A DNA stretch of 64,000 bases, from positions 3,348,001 through 3,412,000 of the forward strand of contig NC_064680.1 in NCBI RefSeq assembly GCF_023278565.1. The letters are read 5' to 3'. The notes under the pieces are model-generated. The model did no database searches. It saw only the letters and a list, made by a program, of their open reading frames with translations, and was not told where the DNA came from. The position numbers and the translations under genes were made by a program. This document shows positions 45,367 to 57,059 of this stretch, one piece after another; the first letter of the stretch is position 1; each line of letters opens with the position of its first letter. This DNA is from Colletotrichum lupini (taxonomy: Eukaryota > Ascomycota > Sordariomycetes > Glomerellales > Glomerellaceae).

Positions 45367-45713
45367 TAATTATATATGTGACGACGACGGGGTAGCTCCT
45401 ATAGGGATTAAGGGCCTCTGCTTTCGAAGTAAGTAGGATAAGATAAAGACAGTCTACTTAGATACAAGTAAGATGGTTCTGGACGAGCTACTCGCGTCTG
45501 CTGGAGTGTCATTTTGCGCACACAGGTTCAGTACGACCGCTGGTCCTGCTGTAGGTCATACTCTCGGATCCATATTTTATAGCTGTTACAGCGTTATCTT
45601 GGTATCTGGAGATTGCCTCAGATAATCAAGATGCTCATGCTTTTAAATCAAGCAATTGAGACAACAAGAAAGTGGTTCATGCGGATAGGATCCCGAGATA
45701 CTGATTATTTTCC

Positions 45714-45733
45714 GTTACTGACGTATTCGTAAC
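45714..45733. repeat. Palindromic repeat unit 2
   Basis: GTTAC, the same loop TGACGTATTC, GTAAC. Both arms differ from unit 1 at the matching position, so the outer stem is kept. Confidence 0.7.
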
Positions 45734-45848
45734 TGACGATGTGCTTGATAACGACGGGTTCCTATCAAAACTAAGATATTCAGGGCGTACCTCTGAACTC
45801 AAGCAAGACAGACCACATCCCTGGATGCCAAGGTACTGGTCAATTCCC

Positions 45849-45868
45849 GTGACTGACATATGTGTCAC
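45849..45868. repeat. Palindromic repeat unit 3
   Basis: GTGAC, loop TGACATATGT, GTCAC. The inner stem is kept as TGACA-TATG-TGTCA. Flank CTGGATGCCAAGGTACTGG matches unit 1. Confidence 0.7.
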
Positions 45869-46696
45869 TAACGATTTAACAACAGCCCGGGTCCTTTGCA
45901 ATCCAAGATGCCTATACCTCTAGACCAAAGACGATGCGTATAGTACTCGCAGGTTCTAGCAATAGTTACTATCTTTAACATATTCCATACGGCGTATGTG
46001 AGATATGGGCAGTGATGAGATAAAGGAAAAAGGCATGATGTGGGCCTTCTTGGAGTCCTCGTTATTAGCGCTATCTCTAGCGACAGCGCCCGAGTGTAAG
46101 GATAAGGAGAGGATAGAGAATCGAACTTGGCCTAGAATTGAACGTCCGCTTTGCAACCTGAGATGAAAGAAAAAAGATGTATGTTATAGGACTGCTAGAT
46201 GTGGATGTGCGACCCTATCGTGCCCTTCGTCTGAAGATTCAGTAGGGCCTAGGAATGTATGAAAGCTCGAGCTTTGCTTCGAAAAGAACCTTCATCTCAT
46301 GGCTTGGAAAAAAGAAGACATTTGTTGCAAGACTGCTAGACGTGAAAGAGCGACTCTATGATGTCTTTCACCGGCCCCCTCCTCAGGCGGTTGACTACAT
46401 AGGCTGATTGTACTTCCCTAGTAGCAATATAGCACGTCATGACACCGGTCACAAACTCACTGGATCAAGCCACTGGCCTTGAGATTCTTCATGAGTTTCA
46501 TTATTGTTACATATTACGTCGAAGATGAGCTCCAAATCAGCTCATCTCTGAATCTTGCGTCGTCTATGTCGTGACACTTATTCTCATGTTTTCCGTCATC
46601 GCCTACTACCTACCCTCTGTGGTAGCCTCACCAGACAACACAGCTTCCTCTCGGCAGCACGCCAAATGGCATGCCTCTGAAAGTTCATGGTCCCTC

Positions 46697-48031
46697 TCAG
46701 TACCTCTCCCTCTCCTGCCTCCTCATCTCCTCCCGGAAAGCGTTACCACCCTGGGGCTCATGGTGCGGGAACGTAGCCGAAACCGGGCTTCCCGCAAGAC
46801 TTCCCAGGGCATCGCTATCCCTCCTCGCATGACCGAGACCACCGCCACCATTGGTGTTGAGTCCGCCAGTATGCTGCCTCTGCTGCTGATCAGGCAGCGG
46901 CTCGTCGCGGTACACATACCCATCGGGGCTGATCTCCCTCTGCCTCAACTGAATCCCGCGATCCTTGCGCCCGCCATGGAACACGCTCTGCCTAACCTTG
47001 GCCCCCAGCCTCTGCGCCCGCGACTTACCGACACCGTACCCGTGTCTCGACCGGCTCATAATGTTCCCCAGCCCGATCTTGCGCGTCCGCCGGTTCCAGA
47101 TACACCCGCCAACGACGCAAATGATGATGAACCCGAACACGGTGGGGAGGGCGATGTACAGCTCCGCGCCCTTGGGCATCTTCGCGGCCTCGGGGTGCCA
47201 CTCTGGCCGCTTGGCGACGAGGACCTGCGGGCCGGTGATGGCGTCCTGCGCGGTGCCGTCGACGGTGTAGGACATGAGGAGCTCGATCGTGGCGTTGTCT
47301 TGGCCTGAGGGGATGAGGCTGGAGGAGACGGTCCAGGCGTAGTAGCCGTAGGAGGCCGGGTTCGTGGTGTCTGTGTCGGCGTTGAGGACGATGTCGCCTA
47401 CCGTTGTGCCGTTTACGGATTTGCCTTGGATTTTTACGTTGACGTTGGTCTTGTTGCCTTTGATGAGGACGGTGGGGTCCCAGGTTACTGGAAGATGGGA
47501 TGGTCAGTTTGATATTCGACATACTACTTTCATCACCTGTACGGGGAGAGGCGAGTTTCAGAAGTCGGTATGTGACTTACCATAGTACGTCCCATCGGTA
47601 TAAAGCGTGCTCCCCTTATTCGGATCGCAAAAGGGCGAAAAGTCCCCCTTGGTATTACTGCACGGCGCAAAGGCCCCCGCGCCGCTCTTGCTGTCGGCCG
47701 TGGCGACGGGCGGGGTGCCCGTGCTGGTGGTGACCTTGACGAGGTGCCAGTCGGTCAGGGTGAAGACGCTACCCGTCAAGGCGTTGGGGGCGGCGGAGGC
47801 GTATGTCGCGGTGCCGGAGATTGTGGTTGGTACGGGGGTGACGGTCGTGGGGACGCCCTTGTTGTTGACGCTGATCCAGGCGGCGGTGGGAGCGATGACA
47901 TCGGCGCGGGCGACGAGGGTTGGCTCGGGGGCGGCGACGGGGACGGGGACGGGAGCGGGGACGGCGGCGACGGGATTGAGGAGGAGGGAGAGGGCAGCGA
48001 AGGCCACCGGGGCGAGGTTGGACGTGTGCAT
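46697..48031 (-). CDS. Secreted-type single-pass membrane protein
   Basis: Two exons on the minus strand, 48031-47581 and 47487-46697 (413 residues). A signal peptide is present (MHTSNLAPVAFAALSLLLNP, then VAAVPAPVPVPV). The ectodomain, residues about 40-285, contains a short Thr-rich part, three Cys (FAPCSNTKGDFSPFCDP) and a beta-rich stretch starting VTWDPTVLIKGNKTNVNVKI, with Asn-glycosylation sites. One membrane helix (LYIALPTVFGFIIICVVGGC) is followed by a basic cytosolic tail of about 110 residues (IWNRRTRKIG, KSRAQRLGAKVRQSV). This form occurs widely in filamentous fungi as an uncharacterised membrane protein with an Ig-like or KRE9-like lumenal domain; I do not assign a function. Confidence 0.85.
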
Positions 48032-48949
48032 GTTGAGGGTTTGGGAGAGAGGTTGGTGGATCGAGAGTTGGTGAGAGCTTCGCGAGCTTTGAAGGGACGA
48101 GCGAGTGGTTCGATTCCGGTGGGTTCAAGCAATCGAGCGCGTGGAGTTTCGCCAGAGCTCAGAAACGAAGGTGATGTCTAGTCGTCAAGGAAGAGACAGA
48201 GAGTCAATTGACAATCCTAAACTCTCGTCCAAGTGAATGGATTCAACGACTCAACGTGTGGGAGAGAGGTGTTGAGTTGACAACCGAGAAGGAAGGCGAG
48301 ACGGGATGACAGGACGGGGAATGGTCCAATGTTTACACAGGAACCACAAATGGGACGAACGGGGCGGGATTTTAGCATAAAAAAGTTGGTTGATCCCCCA
48401 GGTCGCGCGGAGGCCAGACGTGAATCCTTCGAGCTTCTCAGTGGATAGTCGACCGCCGACAGGGGGAATGAACCCCACTGCCCGAGATTGGCTTCTCCAA
48501 AATACAAAGTTCAGGGGGGGAAGCGGGCGATGAAAACAGGCTTTGATTCGCGCTGTTTGGGGCCTGGGCTTACGGACTTGACTTGCCGGTTTGCCGCGAT
48601 GCAGGAACCAACTTATCGAGTAGTTAGAAACATTCTTAGCGATGGCCTTGGCTGTGATTGGACAATTCGGTTGATGTGCGGCGACGACCGTCTTACACGA
48701 TATCACGACTCCATCAACACCTTTCACACCTTTGGGAGAACCTCATGATCTTGAGAAATCGGCGCTCATTATTAAAGCGAAGAGAAACTCTTCCGATTAG
48801 CGCTATAGTATAGACGCTTCCTCCCATTATCAGTCCCCGTTATCAGTCCCTCCCCAGTCCGTTTGGTCATCATTCATTTCCCATCCCTCGTAATTCGTAG
48901 TATCGTGCCGTCAAATCGATGAGCCCGCCATGTGTCTCAACAACACCCA
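48032..48949. other. Promoter and 3' flank, no gene seen
   Basis: About 920 bp between two minus-strand genes. Only short frames without motifs. No RNA gene or repeat seen. Confidence 0.5.
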
Positions 48950-49546
48950 TCAATGCGGCCTCATCATCGGACCATGGAACGTCCTATGTCTCCTCACAGG
49001 CACCCTCGCAGCCGGACCAGGCGACGGAACAGCCATAGCCCCCTCACCCTCCGTCTCCATCTCCGCCATCCCCATCCCCTCCACCCGCTTCCCCCGTCCT
49101 CTCACAACTCCCAGTCCCTCATCGGGCCTCCCATCCGTAATCACAACCGGCACCCGATTCTGATGCGGCCTCCCGACCTCCAACGGCTCCCGGAACGCCT
49201 GCACCGGCCCAGGTCGCCTCTTAAGCCCCATCTTGATCCTCTGCGCGTCAATCTTCTGCTCGTCCGTTCTTCTGTCCAATTTCCCGTCCGCGGCCGCCTG
49301 TAAGTCGAGGGCATCTTTGAGCTTGTGGCCCGGGCACGCCGCGTTGGGACACCTGCCCGGGAGGATCTCGGTCTTGACCTCGCCGTCGAGGAAGGGGCAG
49401 TTTTTGGGTTTCGGGGTCGAGGAGAGAGGGGTAGTGAAGGTCCATTTGATTTGGCGGTAGGACCAGAGCCAGGCTGTGCAGCGGTGGTAGTGCATGTGTC
49501 TGTGGAGGCCGCAGCTTTCGCAGAGGGCAATGGTTTCGGTACACAT
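48950..49546 (-). CDS. Small Cys/His-containing fungal protein
   Basis: Single exon, 198 residues. The N-terminus has a compact set of possible zinc ligands: CTETIALCESCGLHRHMHYHRC (residues 2-23). A second pair, CPFLDG and CPNAACPGHK, lies at about 49-76. The middle is a predicted charged helix (DEQKIDAQRIKMGLKRRPGP) and the C-terminal third is low-complexity. Proteins opening with this MC.ET...CxxC..H...H..C pattern recur in filamentous ascomycetes without known role. A zinc-binding fold is inferred from spacing only. The start codon is followed immediately by the conserved block, which supports it. Confidence 0.65.
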   Translation of the reverse strand: MCTETIALCESCGLHRHMHYHRCTAWLWSYRQIKWTFTTPLSSTPKPKNCPFLDGEVKTEILPGRCPNAACPGHKLKDALDLQAAADGKLDRRTDEQKIDAQRIKMGLKRRPGPVQAFREPLEVGRPHQNRVPVVITDGRPDEGLGVVRGRGKRVEGMGMAEMETEGEGAMAVPSPGPAARVPVRRHRTFHGPMMRPH

Positions 49547-50235
49547 TGTTTCTCGGTTCGAGTTTGGGGGGTTGTGATGGCGAGAGACGGTGTGGGTGAC
49601 CTGCGACCTGGTGCTTCGGTGAGATGTATTAATTGTACGGCGGGGAAAAGAGCAGGCGAGTGGTGTATTTGCGGTCTCGAGGGTATGGAAAAGGAGGAAG
49701 CAATTTCCGGTCGAAGCCTTGAAATGGTGAGAATGGGAATCGTCGAGGTGTTGTCGTCAGATGACAATAGGTGGTTGCCACGAGTTTGTCGAGGTGGAAG
49801 GTACCTTCTCTGAGAAGAGGAAGAGCAGCAGACAACGCAGGAAAGAGCGACCTTGATGTTGAAGATGGAAGGAGGGCAGAGGAAGGGAAGGTGTCTATGT
49901 CTTCCATCATCTTCGTCCCTTCCTTCTTTGAAATCACAAGAATCACATCAGAGCCGGATCATCACGACTGACCGGCCAGTCACTTGATCTAAGATGTCGT
50001 CCAGTCTCTGAACACTTCCACCCGGAAAGAGGAGGACATCACTGTCCATTTTTGCTTGAAACAAGAAGTTCAGAATTTCTTAAAATTGTTAACAAAACAA
50101 AGCCAAGCCAACTCCGCATAGAGGCCGCCCAAGTAAGGACAAATACCCGTTTCACCCTGTAAGTAAAAATGCTTTTACACTTTTGTTTATACCTCCCCTG
50201 TCACTCTTTCCTCTCTCTTCCCTGAGTCTCTTAGC
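49547..50235. other. Intergenic, no gene seen
   Basis: About 690 bp between the small Cys/His-rich gene and the Kre33 gene, both on minus. No feature recognised. Confidence 0.5.
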
Positions 50236-53200
50236 TTAGTCCCTATCTTTCTTGGACTTCTTCGCCTTCTTGTGCTTCTTCTCCCCGAGGGCCTCGTCGT
50301 AAATCTCGGCTGCCGTCGGGCCGGCCTTGCGCTTCGACTTGGCCGACTTCACGCTGACCACGCCGGTCTTGCCGTCCTTGACGGCCTGCTCTGCTTCGGC
50401 CCAGGCAGGAGCGTCACCGTCAACCTCATACCTAAGAGTTGATGTCAGTATAGTGCTCTCAAAGCTACGCAATGAAGAAAAGGGGCCTTACTGGTCAAGC
50501 GGCAGGGAGTCGATGAGCTCGCGCTGCTTCCTGCGAAGCTTAGCCAAAGCCTCATCGCCTCCCTCCTCAAGCTCGTCCTCGAGAGATGTCTCGAGGGGAA
50601 CGAACTTCTTGTCGACAACCTCATCGTCGTGTACCCCAGAAGCGTTCTCCCGGCTGACACCAATGGTGTTGTTACTAGGCAGCTCAGCCTCAACGGCGGC
50701 GTTGACCAGGGATCCAAAGTGCGTTGTGATCTTGCGGAGGATCTTGATGAACATAGCCAGCAACTGCGACGACGGCAGGGATAACTCAGTGGAGATGACG
50801 TCCATGTCCTTCCTCTGCAGACCGATGGCGAGAAGGATAGCCTGCTGGACACCAGTCAACTTGATGTCGCCCTTAAGCTTGCCGGTGAAGTACAGGCCAG
50901 CGAGCGTGGGCACGAGATCGAGGATGACGTGGTAATCCAGCATGTTGTTGGCGTACGACTCGAGACGCTTCAAGTCGAATGGCGTCAGGAATCTGTCCAG
51001 CTCCACCTTTGTCAGGGCCGTGGGCTCAGTGCCGTCGAGCTTGGCGCCAATGCTGGCGGACTCGTCGATGCTCAGCGCAACAACCGACTGGAACTCCCTG
51101 AACTGATACGACAGCAGCGACTGGAAACGACGCTGGAAGTCCCGGGAGAAGGCGCCGAGCCATGACCGATCGGCGCCGGTGTTCTCCAAAGGCCGGATCA
51201 TGACGCACGTGTGCTCGCCCGTCAGGTCGTTGGCCGTCTGCCGGAGGTAGACAGGCGCGAAAGAGGCGCGCTTCCAGAACTTGTGGAGTGGCTGCGTCAA
51301 GCCGTAGCTGACACCGACGTAGTCCAGGGCAGCGGGCCTAATCTCGGAGAATCTCGCAAATAGCGGCGGCAGCTTCTTGATATCTCTAATGTGGACGTCG
51401 TCCGCGAGCAAAGAGGTGTTTGACAGCTCTGCGTCCGTAACTCTGGGAAGGGTCTCCTCCATGGCGAGGTCGGCGTCCTCGGACAAGTTGGTGAACTTTT
51501 GCTCGTAAAAGTCGGTCAGGAGTTGCAGGGCCTTGGTGCCGTATCCCATGGACACGTACTCCGGGTTCGTCGCTATCCTCACGACGCGGGCGCCGGAGAG
51601 AGAGGCAAACTCATCGTCCTGGTATTGCTGGCTCACGAGCCAGGGGATCAAATCACCGGAGGGGCGCTGTCCTCTGCTCAACTGGTTGATGACGCTTTGT
51701 CTGCTAATTTTTCCTTCCAGTGCGACCTGGATCACACACAGGGGCTCAGGCAGCTTGCCGTCTGATGTCGGGGCGATGAGGACGTAGAGCTCGTGGGCGG
51801 GGGCGTCACTCATCAGCTGGAGATCATCAGGAGAGTTCTTGTAGTGACTGGCGACGTAGAGGGCGACCATCTGCTGCAAGAACTTCTCAGGGATGGGGTG
51901 GAAGGAGAAGAGGGTATCTCTGTTAACCTTGAGCAGCTCGCACTGCGAAGGGTCGGGGCACCCCTGAGCGCTGGCCTTTGCCTTGGGGAGGGTGGCATCC
52001 AGGCAGAGAAGCTTGTTCAGCCACTTCTCGACCGAGTCGCCTTGGGCGTATCTGATGGGCTCAGACAGGGTGATCTCGCGGAGGGATCGGCTGGACTGGC
52101 TCGAGCCCTGATCCTTGGAGGCTCTGCCCGTCGTCCTGTCGGCAACCTCTGTGTCCTCACCGGTCTTGGCTCCAGGTCTTGACTGCTCTCTGAGCTGCTT
52201 GATCAACTTCAGCGACAGCGAGCGACCGGTACCCTCGTAACCGTTGATCGTGGAGGCCATGAAGACCAGGTAAGGGCCCATGAGCTTGCGCACCAAAGGC
52301 AGGGGAATAGCGGCAGCCTCATCGATGACGACCAACTCCGCCTGTCCGAGAACGTGGGCATCCTGAGGTCTGATGTACTGAATTGTCTGGCGATGCGCCC
52401 GGTGGATGTTGACTCTGACAATAGCCTTGTTGAAGTCGGGGTTCGTGGACTGAATGATGGAGTAGTCTGCGTGATCGGCGTATCCGAGCGCATCGAATCC
52501 CTTGAAGACGAACTCGAACAGCGTCTTCAAGTTCTCCGGGGACGGCGAGGTAATAAAGATGTTGCTGTACCCGTGCGCGACGGCAGCCGCAACGGCGACA
52601 CCCATGGCCGCCGACTTTCCGCGACCTCTGGCGGCCGTCAACGTCACGGTGCTCCGCAGCGTCTTCTCGGCAATGGCGTCGACAAACGTCAGCAGCGCCT
52701 TGGCCTGGTCGGTCGTCTTGGCGAGGGTAACCAGGGAGCCGACTGGTTGGGTATCTTGTAACGACTCCTTCATGTCCTCGAGCTCCTGTTCTGCCTCCGT
52801 CTTGTTGAGGTCCTTGTCGGTGGGCGGGAGTTTCACGACGCCCTTGCCGCCCGAGATGGGCAGGACGTTCATCTCGTCGTCGATGACGAGGCACGAGTCG
52901 CAGCCGCCCAGGGAGAGGATGAAGCGCTCGTTGAAGCGGGCGACGACGTCGTCGTGCGCCTCGGTGCGGTAGCGCGAGTGGATGTCCATGGACATTGTGT
53001 AGAGCTGCTTGAGCGAGGACATGCCCTTGAGTAGGAGGACCACCAGGCCGCCGCCCTCGACCGTCTCGATCGTCCTCGCGAGGATGTTTGGCGTCATGGC
53101 CTCAAAGTCTTGCAGGATGCACATGCCGAACGTCTGTCCGAGGACCTTTTCCGTCTCCTTGTAGTAGACGTAGCGGATGTTGTGGAGGGACACGAAGAGC

Positions 53201-53628
53201 TCGAAGGGATCGGAGTCGTTGGCTTCGCGGGTGCCGCGCTTGATTTCCTTCTTGATCTTGTTCTCGCGCTTCTTTCGGTGACTGGATTCCGAGGAAGAGG
53301 TCGGCATGTTAGCTTCTCCGTGTCTGCTGTGTAAGTGAGCCCTGCTCGAGCCGGAAGACGCACCTCGTGAAGCCCAAGAGCTTGGTCTTGTACGCCCACA
53401 ACACAGACTTGTTCTGCTTGATGTTTCTAGCCATCAAGTAGTGGAGGTTGACAATGACATCCTTGGAGTGGTCACCGACCACCACGAAGAAGCTACGCTT
53501 CTTCTCTTGGTACCCATTGCTAATGAGACTCGGGATCCGCTGGTCTCTGTATTGAAAGGAAAGTCAGCAATTCAATCATATATAAGTGTTCATATCGCAC
53601 TGAGAACTCACACTGCCTTGCGCGACAT
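50236..53628 (-). CDS. kre33: RNA cytidine acetyltransferase (Kre33/NAT10)
   Basis: Four exons on the minus strand, 53628-53612, 53546-53364, 53281-50492 and 50431-50236, give 1,061 residues, close to the usual 1,050. The first exon encodes only MSRKAV. In order: the N-terminal TmcA-type domain (RIPSLISNGYQEKKRSFFVV), the ATPase/helicase core with Walker A AARGRGKSAAMG near residue 285 and VVIDEAAAIPLPLV, then the GNAT acetyl-CoA region VVRIATNPEYVSMGYGTKAL, the C-terminal tRNA/rRNA-binding part, and a Lys-rich nucleolar tail (KKHKKAKKSKKDRD). The enzyme makes N4-acetylcytidine in 18S rRNA and some tRNAs, using ATP, in the nucleolus, and is needed for small-subunit biogenesis. All motifs look intact. 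Confidence 0.97.
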
Positions 53629-54445
53629 CTTGAACAGAGCTCGCAGGGGAGGAGGGACGAGGGGGAGTAAAGGCGGAAAATTGGCCAGGAAGCGGGCTTG
53701 GTGAGAAGTCGGGTCGGCGCAAACCAGCTCTCAGACGTCGAGGAAATTCCCAAAAATTTGGCGGAGAGAACATTTTCTGCCGGGCGGTGGGCTTCCATGG
53801 TGGGTGCGTCTTGGTGGGGTGCCGCAACTTTTTCGTTATAGTCACGCCCCCTGACTGGGAACGCCACACCCCCTCGGACGATCTTTAAAAATTAACGGCC
53901 TGCCAGTCACTCAGAAGATGGTTTGGTGTACGAATACTGTAGAATAGGTATGGTAGACGAATTTAAAAGGGGCTGTGAAGGCCTTGAGTTATTTCCGTTT
54001 GATGGAACTAGTAATACACTTTTTTGTTGTACAAGATATCTCTCTGTCTCCGTCTCTCCCTTCTTATTCTTAGCGTCCCTGGATCCTGCGTCTGTCTGGC
54101 TCTCAGTAGGTATCGCGGCACGGTCATGAGTGATGGCTCTGGATGCAAACAGTTGGATGATTGCTATCTGATGCAAAGCTATCCCCTCTCTTCTCTATAT
54201 GAAGCCCGAGAAATGTGTGCACAATCGCGAAAAGGAGATGAAATACCATCAGCGATGAATGCCCCGGCCGAGAACACCAATTATGAGGAGGAAAAAAACA
54301 CCCGCGTCTTTCCCAGATATGCTCGAGTGGGAGAAGCCGAGTCCAAAGGGGAAAAAAAAACACAAGGATGTGAGAAAATAAGAGACCGACGGGGCTTTGC
54401 TTGTTTTATATACAAACCAAACAACCGACCCCCCCAAATCCGAGC
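53629..54445. other. Intergenic, no gene seen
   Basis: About 820 bp: Kre33 upstream region and mS38 3' flank. Only short frames. Confidence 0.5.
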
Positions 54446-55571
54446 TTAGATTCTGTCCAGCTTGCGGCGCAGGTTGCGCGTGCGCTTCATCAGCTTCTTG
54501 TACTTCTTCTTCTTCATCTTGAGCTTGCGTTGGCGCTTGACGCTGAGGGCGTGCATGGTATCGTGGCCTTGCGCCTCGTCAAACTTCATCTGGCGCAGGG
54601 CCATACGCTCGAGGAACGAGCGGGGCGCGTCGCCGCCGTCCTGCATGATCTTGGGGCTGTGGGCGAGGACCTGGACCTGGCCGTCGGCGTCGGTCGTCTC
54701 CTCGATGGTGAACATGGCCTTGTAGACGCGGTGGTGGGGGGTCTCGTCGAGGAGGTCCTCGACGGCGGACTCGGCGGCGGCGGCGTGGGATGTCGCGGCG
54801 TCGGCGGTTTCGCCCATGGCCTCGGGGGCCGGGGGAGGGCGGAAGGGGACGAACTGGCCGGCCATGCTGTTGAGCTGGACGTAGACGCTCGACTCGGTGC
54901 CGTCGGGGTTCTTGAAGTCGATCTTTTGGACGGGCTCGCCTGACGCATCCGTCTCCTGGTGGCCGATGGTCATCTTGGCCATGGCGCCCTCGAGGTCGTC
55001 GGTCGTCCGCGATAGTGTTGAGATGACGTCGGTGACCTTGTTCGCCCTGCTCCGGGGCTTGAAGATGGCGGCGAAGGCTTCTTCCGTCACTGACTTGGGC
55101 ATGCTGTGGGTCACAGATATCGGCCGGTGCAGCGAGAAAAAGGTTGACAAGCCGAGAGCTGCGCATACTTTGTTAGCACTTCTTCCACATGATCCAGACT
55201 CCGCACGACTACACACCTTCTTGGGAAAGATGTTGTGTGCTGGGCACGCTGGGCAGCTTCTGCGCAGCCTCCCTATCGGCGCTGTCCTTGCTCTTTCGTT
55301 TCCGCTTCTCGCCGTTGGCCTTGCCGCTGCTGCTGGAGCTCGATGATGTCGAGGCATGGACGGACTGGCCCTGGGCAGGAATGTCCTTGGATCCGTTGTT
55401 ATTCGGGTTCGAGGGGCTCGAGGAGGACCATCGTCTCTGGTGGCCACCGACGGGTCTCTGCTGAAGGGTGATGGTGGCCGTAGCCGCTCTCGGAGCGGAG
55501 GTGGTGAGGGAGGCGACGAGAGGGGACTGCGGCGCCGAAGCGACCACGCGCCGCACCGATGAGGGCAGCAT
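54446..55571 (-). CDS. cox24: Mitochondrial small-subunit protein mS38 (Cox24-like)
   Basis: Two exons on the minus strand, 55571-55217 and 55158-54446 (355 residues). The basic, Ser/Ala-rich N-terminus (MLPSSVRRVVASAPQSPLVA) suits a mitochondrial presequence. A long Ser-rich disordered region follows. The C-terminal 35 residues carry the family hallmark, a very basic helix: MHALSVKRQRKLKMKKKKYK followed by KLMKRTRNLRRKLDRI, as in Cox24/AURKAIP1. In the mitoribosome this helix binds small-subunit rRNA at the subunit interface; in yeast the protein affects COX1 mRNA processing and translation. A later in-frame ATG (MPKSVTEEAF) would give a short form lacking the presequence. The gene is somewhat longer than yeast Cox24 because of the low-complexity middle. 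Confidence 0.87.
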
Positions 55572-56177
55572 TGTCGCCGGGTGCAGATCTTGGGAAGTTT
55601 GATCTGGACGGGTTCGAGGAGGAGGAGGGGTGGTTTTGGAGGTGGTTGAGGCTGATGCAGATGTTGCCGACAGCGTCGGTTGATGGTTGGCAAACCCGGA
55701 TTTGGCCGCAGGACGGGAAAAGCTCACGGGTTCCACTGACACCTTGTTACTTAGGCATCCGACTGTGCACAGACCACTGACACTCCTTCCCCAGAGCTTT
55801 CGAGATGGAAGACGGAAACTTGAGATGAAACAACCTTTCAGTGCAGGAAGTGTCAGTTGGCGTATTGTTATTCTTTTTTGAGAAATGACGTTGCTTGGGG
55901 CCTCAGAGCGATATAACGCCGGTAGCGCCTCTTAATTACCATCGAGATGGGATTCCAGTCTGATTCACTCCGCCCCGTCACGGGTACACACAACTAAGCG
56001 CCCACCACACATAACCCGGCCAGAGTCCGGTCGAACTCGCCCAATTCACCGCCCGGCCTGTTACACACCGCTCGACTGGTCCAGAACAAAACCACCCAAG
56101 ACTTCTTGTCCTTGGAAGTAAACTCGCGCATGCATTTGATTGTCTTTAGTAAGAAGATCCATAACGGCCTTATCTCA
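55572..56177. other. Intergenic, no gene seen
   Basis: About 600 bp of mS38 promoter and dioxygenase 3' flank. Nothing recognised. Confidence 0.5.
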
Positions 56178-57059
56178 CTACCCCTCGAGTGAATATCCCA
56201 CTTCCCCCGCTTCCTGGCCCAGCTTAACCAGCATTCTCCGCATGTTCTCAGCCCTCGTCCTCTCTTTCTCATCCAACACGCCCAAATCAACCTTATCCAC
56301 CCAGCCCTTGAGCCCATGTTGCAATACATTGCGGGCTCGGAGGGTGCTCCCGTTGACATGTCCCACACTCCCATGCAGTGTCATGCGTTCTTTATTCGCG
56401 ACGTATGCGCCGCGGTGAAGGATATTGTTGTTGTAAAAGACAATGTCGCCTGCCTTGAGTTCCACGTATAGTTGCTCAGGGATCTCCTTCTCATAAGGAT
56501 CAGCGTTGCGCTCAATGTCTGTCCTGGCTCTGGTATGCGAGCCTGGGACGACGATGAGACTGTTGTCATCGTAGAGAGCCAGGTTCCACTGCGCCGAATA
56601 AGCCGGCTTATTGAGCCGATCGAGCTCCTCTTCGGCGGTAGCAGTAGCGGGGATATCATCTCTATGCCACCGCAGCTCAAAGTCCTCATCAGGCCGTATG
56701 AGCAAATTGAACAGCTCCATGACCAGATCGTCATCGGTGCACTGCAGCAGCTGTTTCGTCGGCTCAATCACGGCATCCGAAAAGTACGTCTTGATGAATG
56801 CGGCGTTATTGGGCATGTCGGGGTGCATCATCCCCTGGACGCCCCAGATGCCGTCCGGAGGGGCTTCCGGGGTGGCGACCGGCCACGGCGGGAACTGCTT
56901 GGGCAGCGTCCGCACGTTCGGCCATTTTCCGGCGCGGGCGAGCTCTGTGGCGTTTTGGGTCGCGCTCCGGAGGTCTTTGAGTTGGGTTTCGGTGAGGATT
57001 GAAGGGATGACGACGAAGCCGTCTCGGTTGAGGCGATCAAGCAGGCCGGAGGCGGTCAT
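56178..57059 (-). CDS. Phytanoyl-CoA dioxygenase (PhyH) family protein
   Basis: Single exon, 293 residues. The N-terminus RLNRDGFVVIPSILTETQL is the usual entry to the PhyH double-stranded beta helix. The Fe(II) ligands are visible: H and D in RWHRDD (residues about 130-135) and the distal H in NNNILHRGAYVANKERMTLH. The following Arg/His-rich stretch would hold the 2-oxoglutarate carboxylate. The family uses Fe(II), 2-oxoglutarate and O2 to hydroxylate substrates; in fungi many members act on small molecules of secondary metabolism. No neighbouring biosynthetic gene helps to guess the substrate. It has neither a signal peptide nor a peroxisomal C-terminal tripeptide (ends SLEG), so it is probably cytosolic. 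Confidence 0.88.
   Translation of the reverse strand: MTASGLLDRLNRDGFVVIPSILTETQLKDLRSATQNATELARAGKWPNVRTLPKQFPPWPVATPEAPPDGIWGVQGMMHPDMPNNAAFIKTYFSDAVIEPTKQLLQCTDDDLVMELFNLLIRPDEDFELRWHRDDIPATATAEEELDRLNKPAYSAQWNLALYDDNSLIVVPGSHTRARTDIERNADPYEKEIPEQLYVELKAGDIVFYNNNILHRGAYVANKERMTLHGSVGHVNGSTLRARNVLQHGLKGWVDKVDLGVLDEKERTRAENMRRMLVKLGQEAGEVGYSLEG

Larger units (their letters stand above)
44852..46696. other. Intergenic region with dispersed repeats
   Basis: About 1.8 kb without a gene. It holds three imperfect repeat units centred on palindromes at 45347, 45714 and 45849, and a second pair of similar segments (ACTGCTAGATGTGGATGTGC near 46191-46210 and a diverged copy near 46332-46351). Confidence 0.6.
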
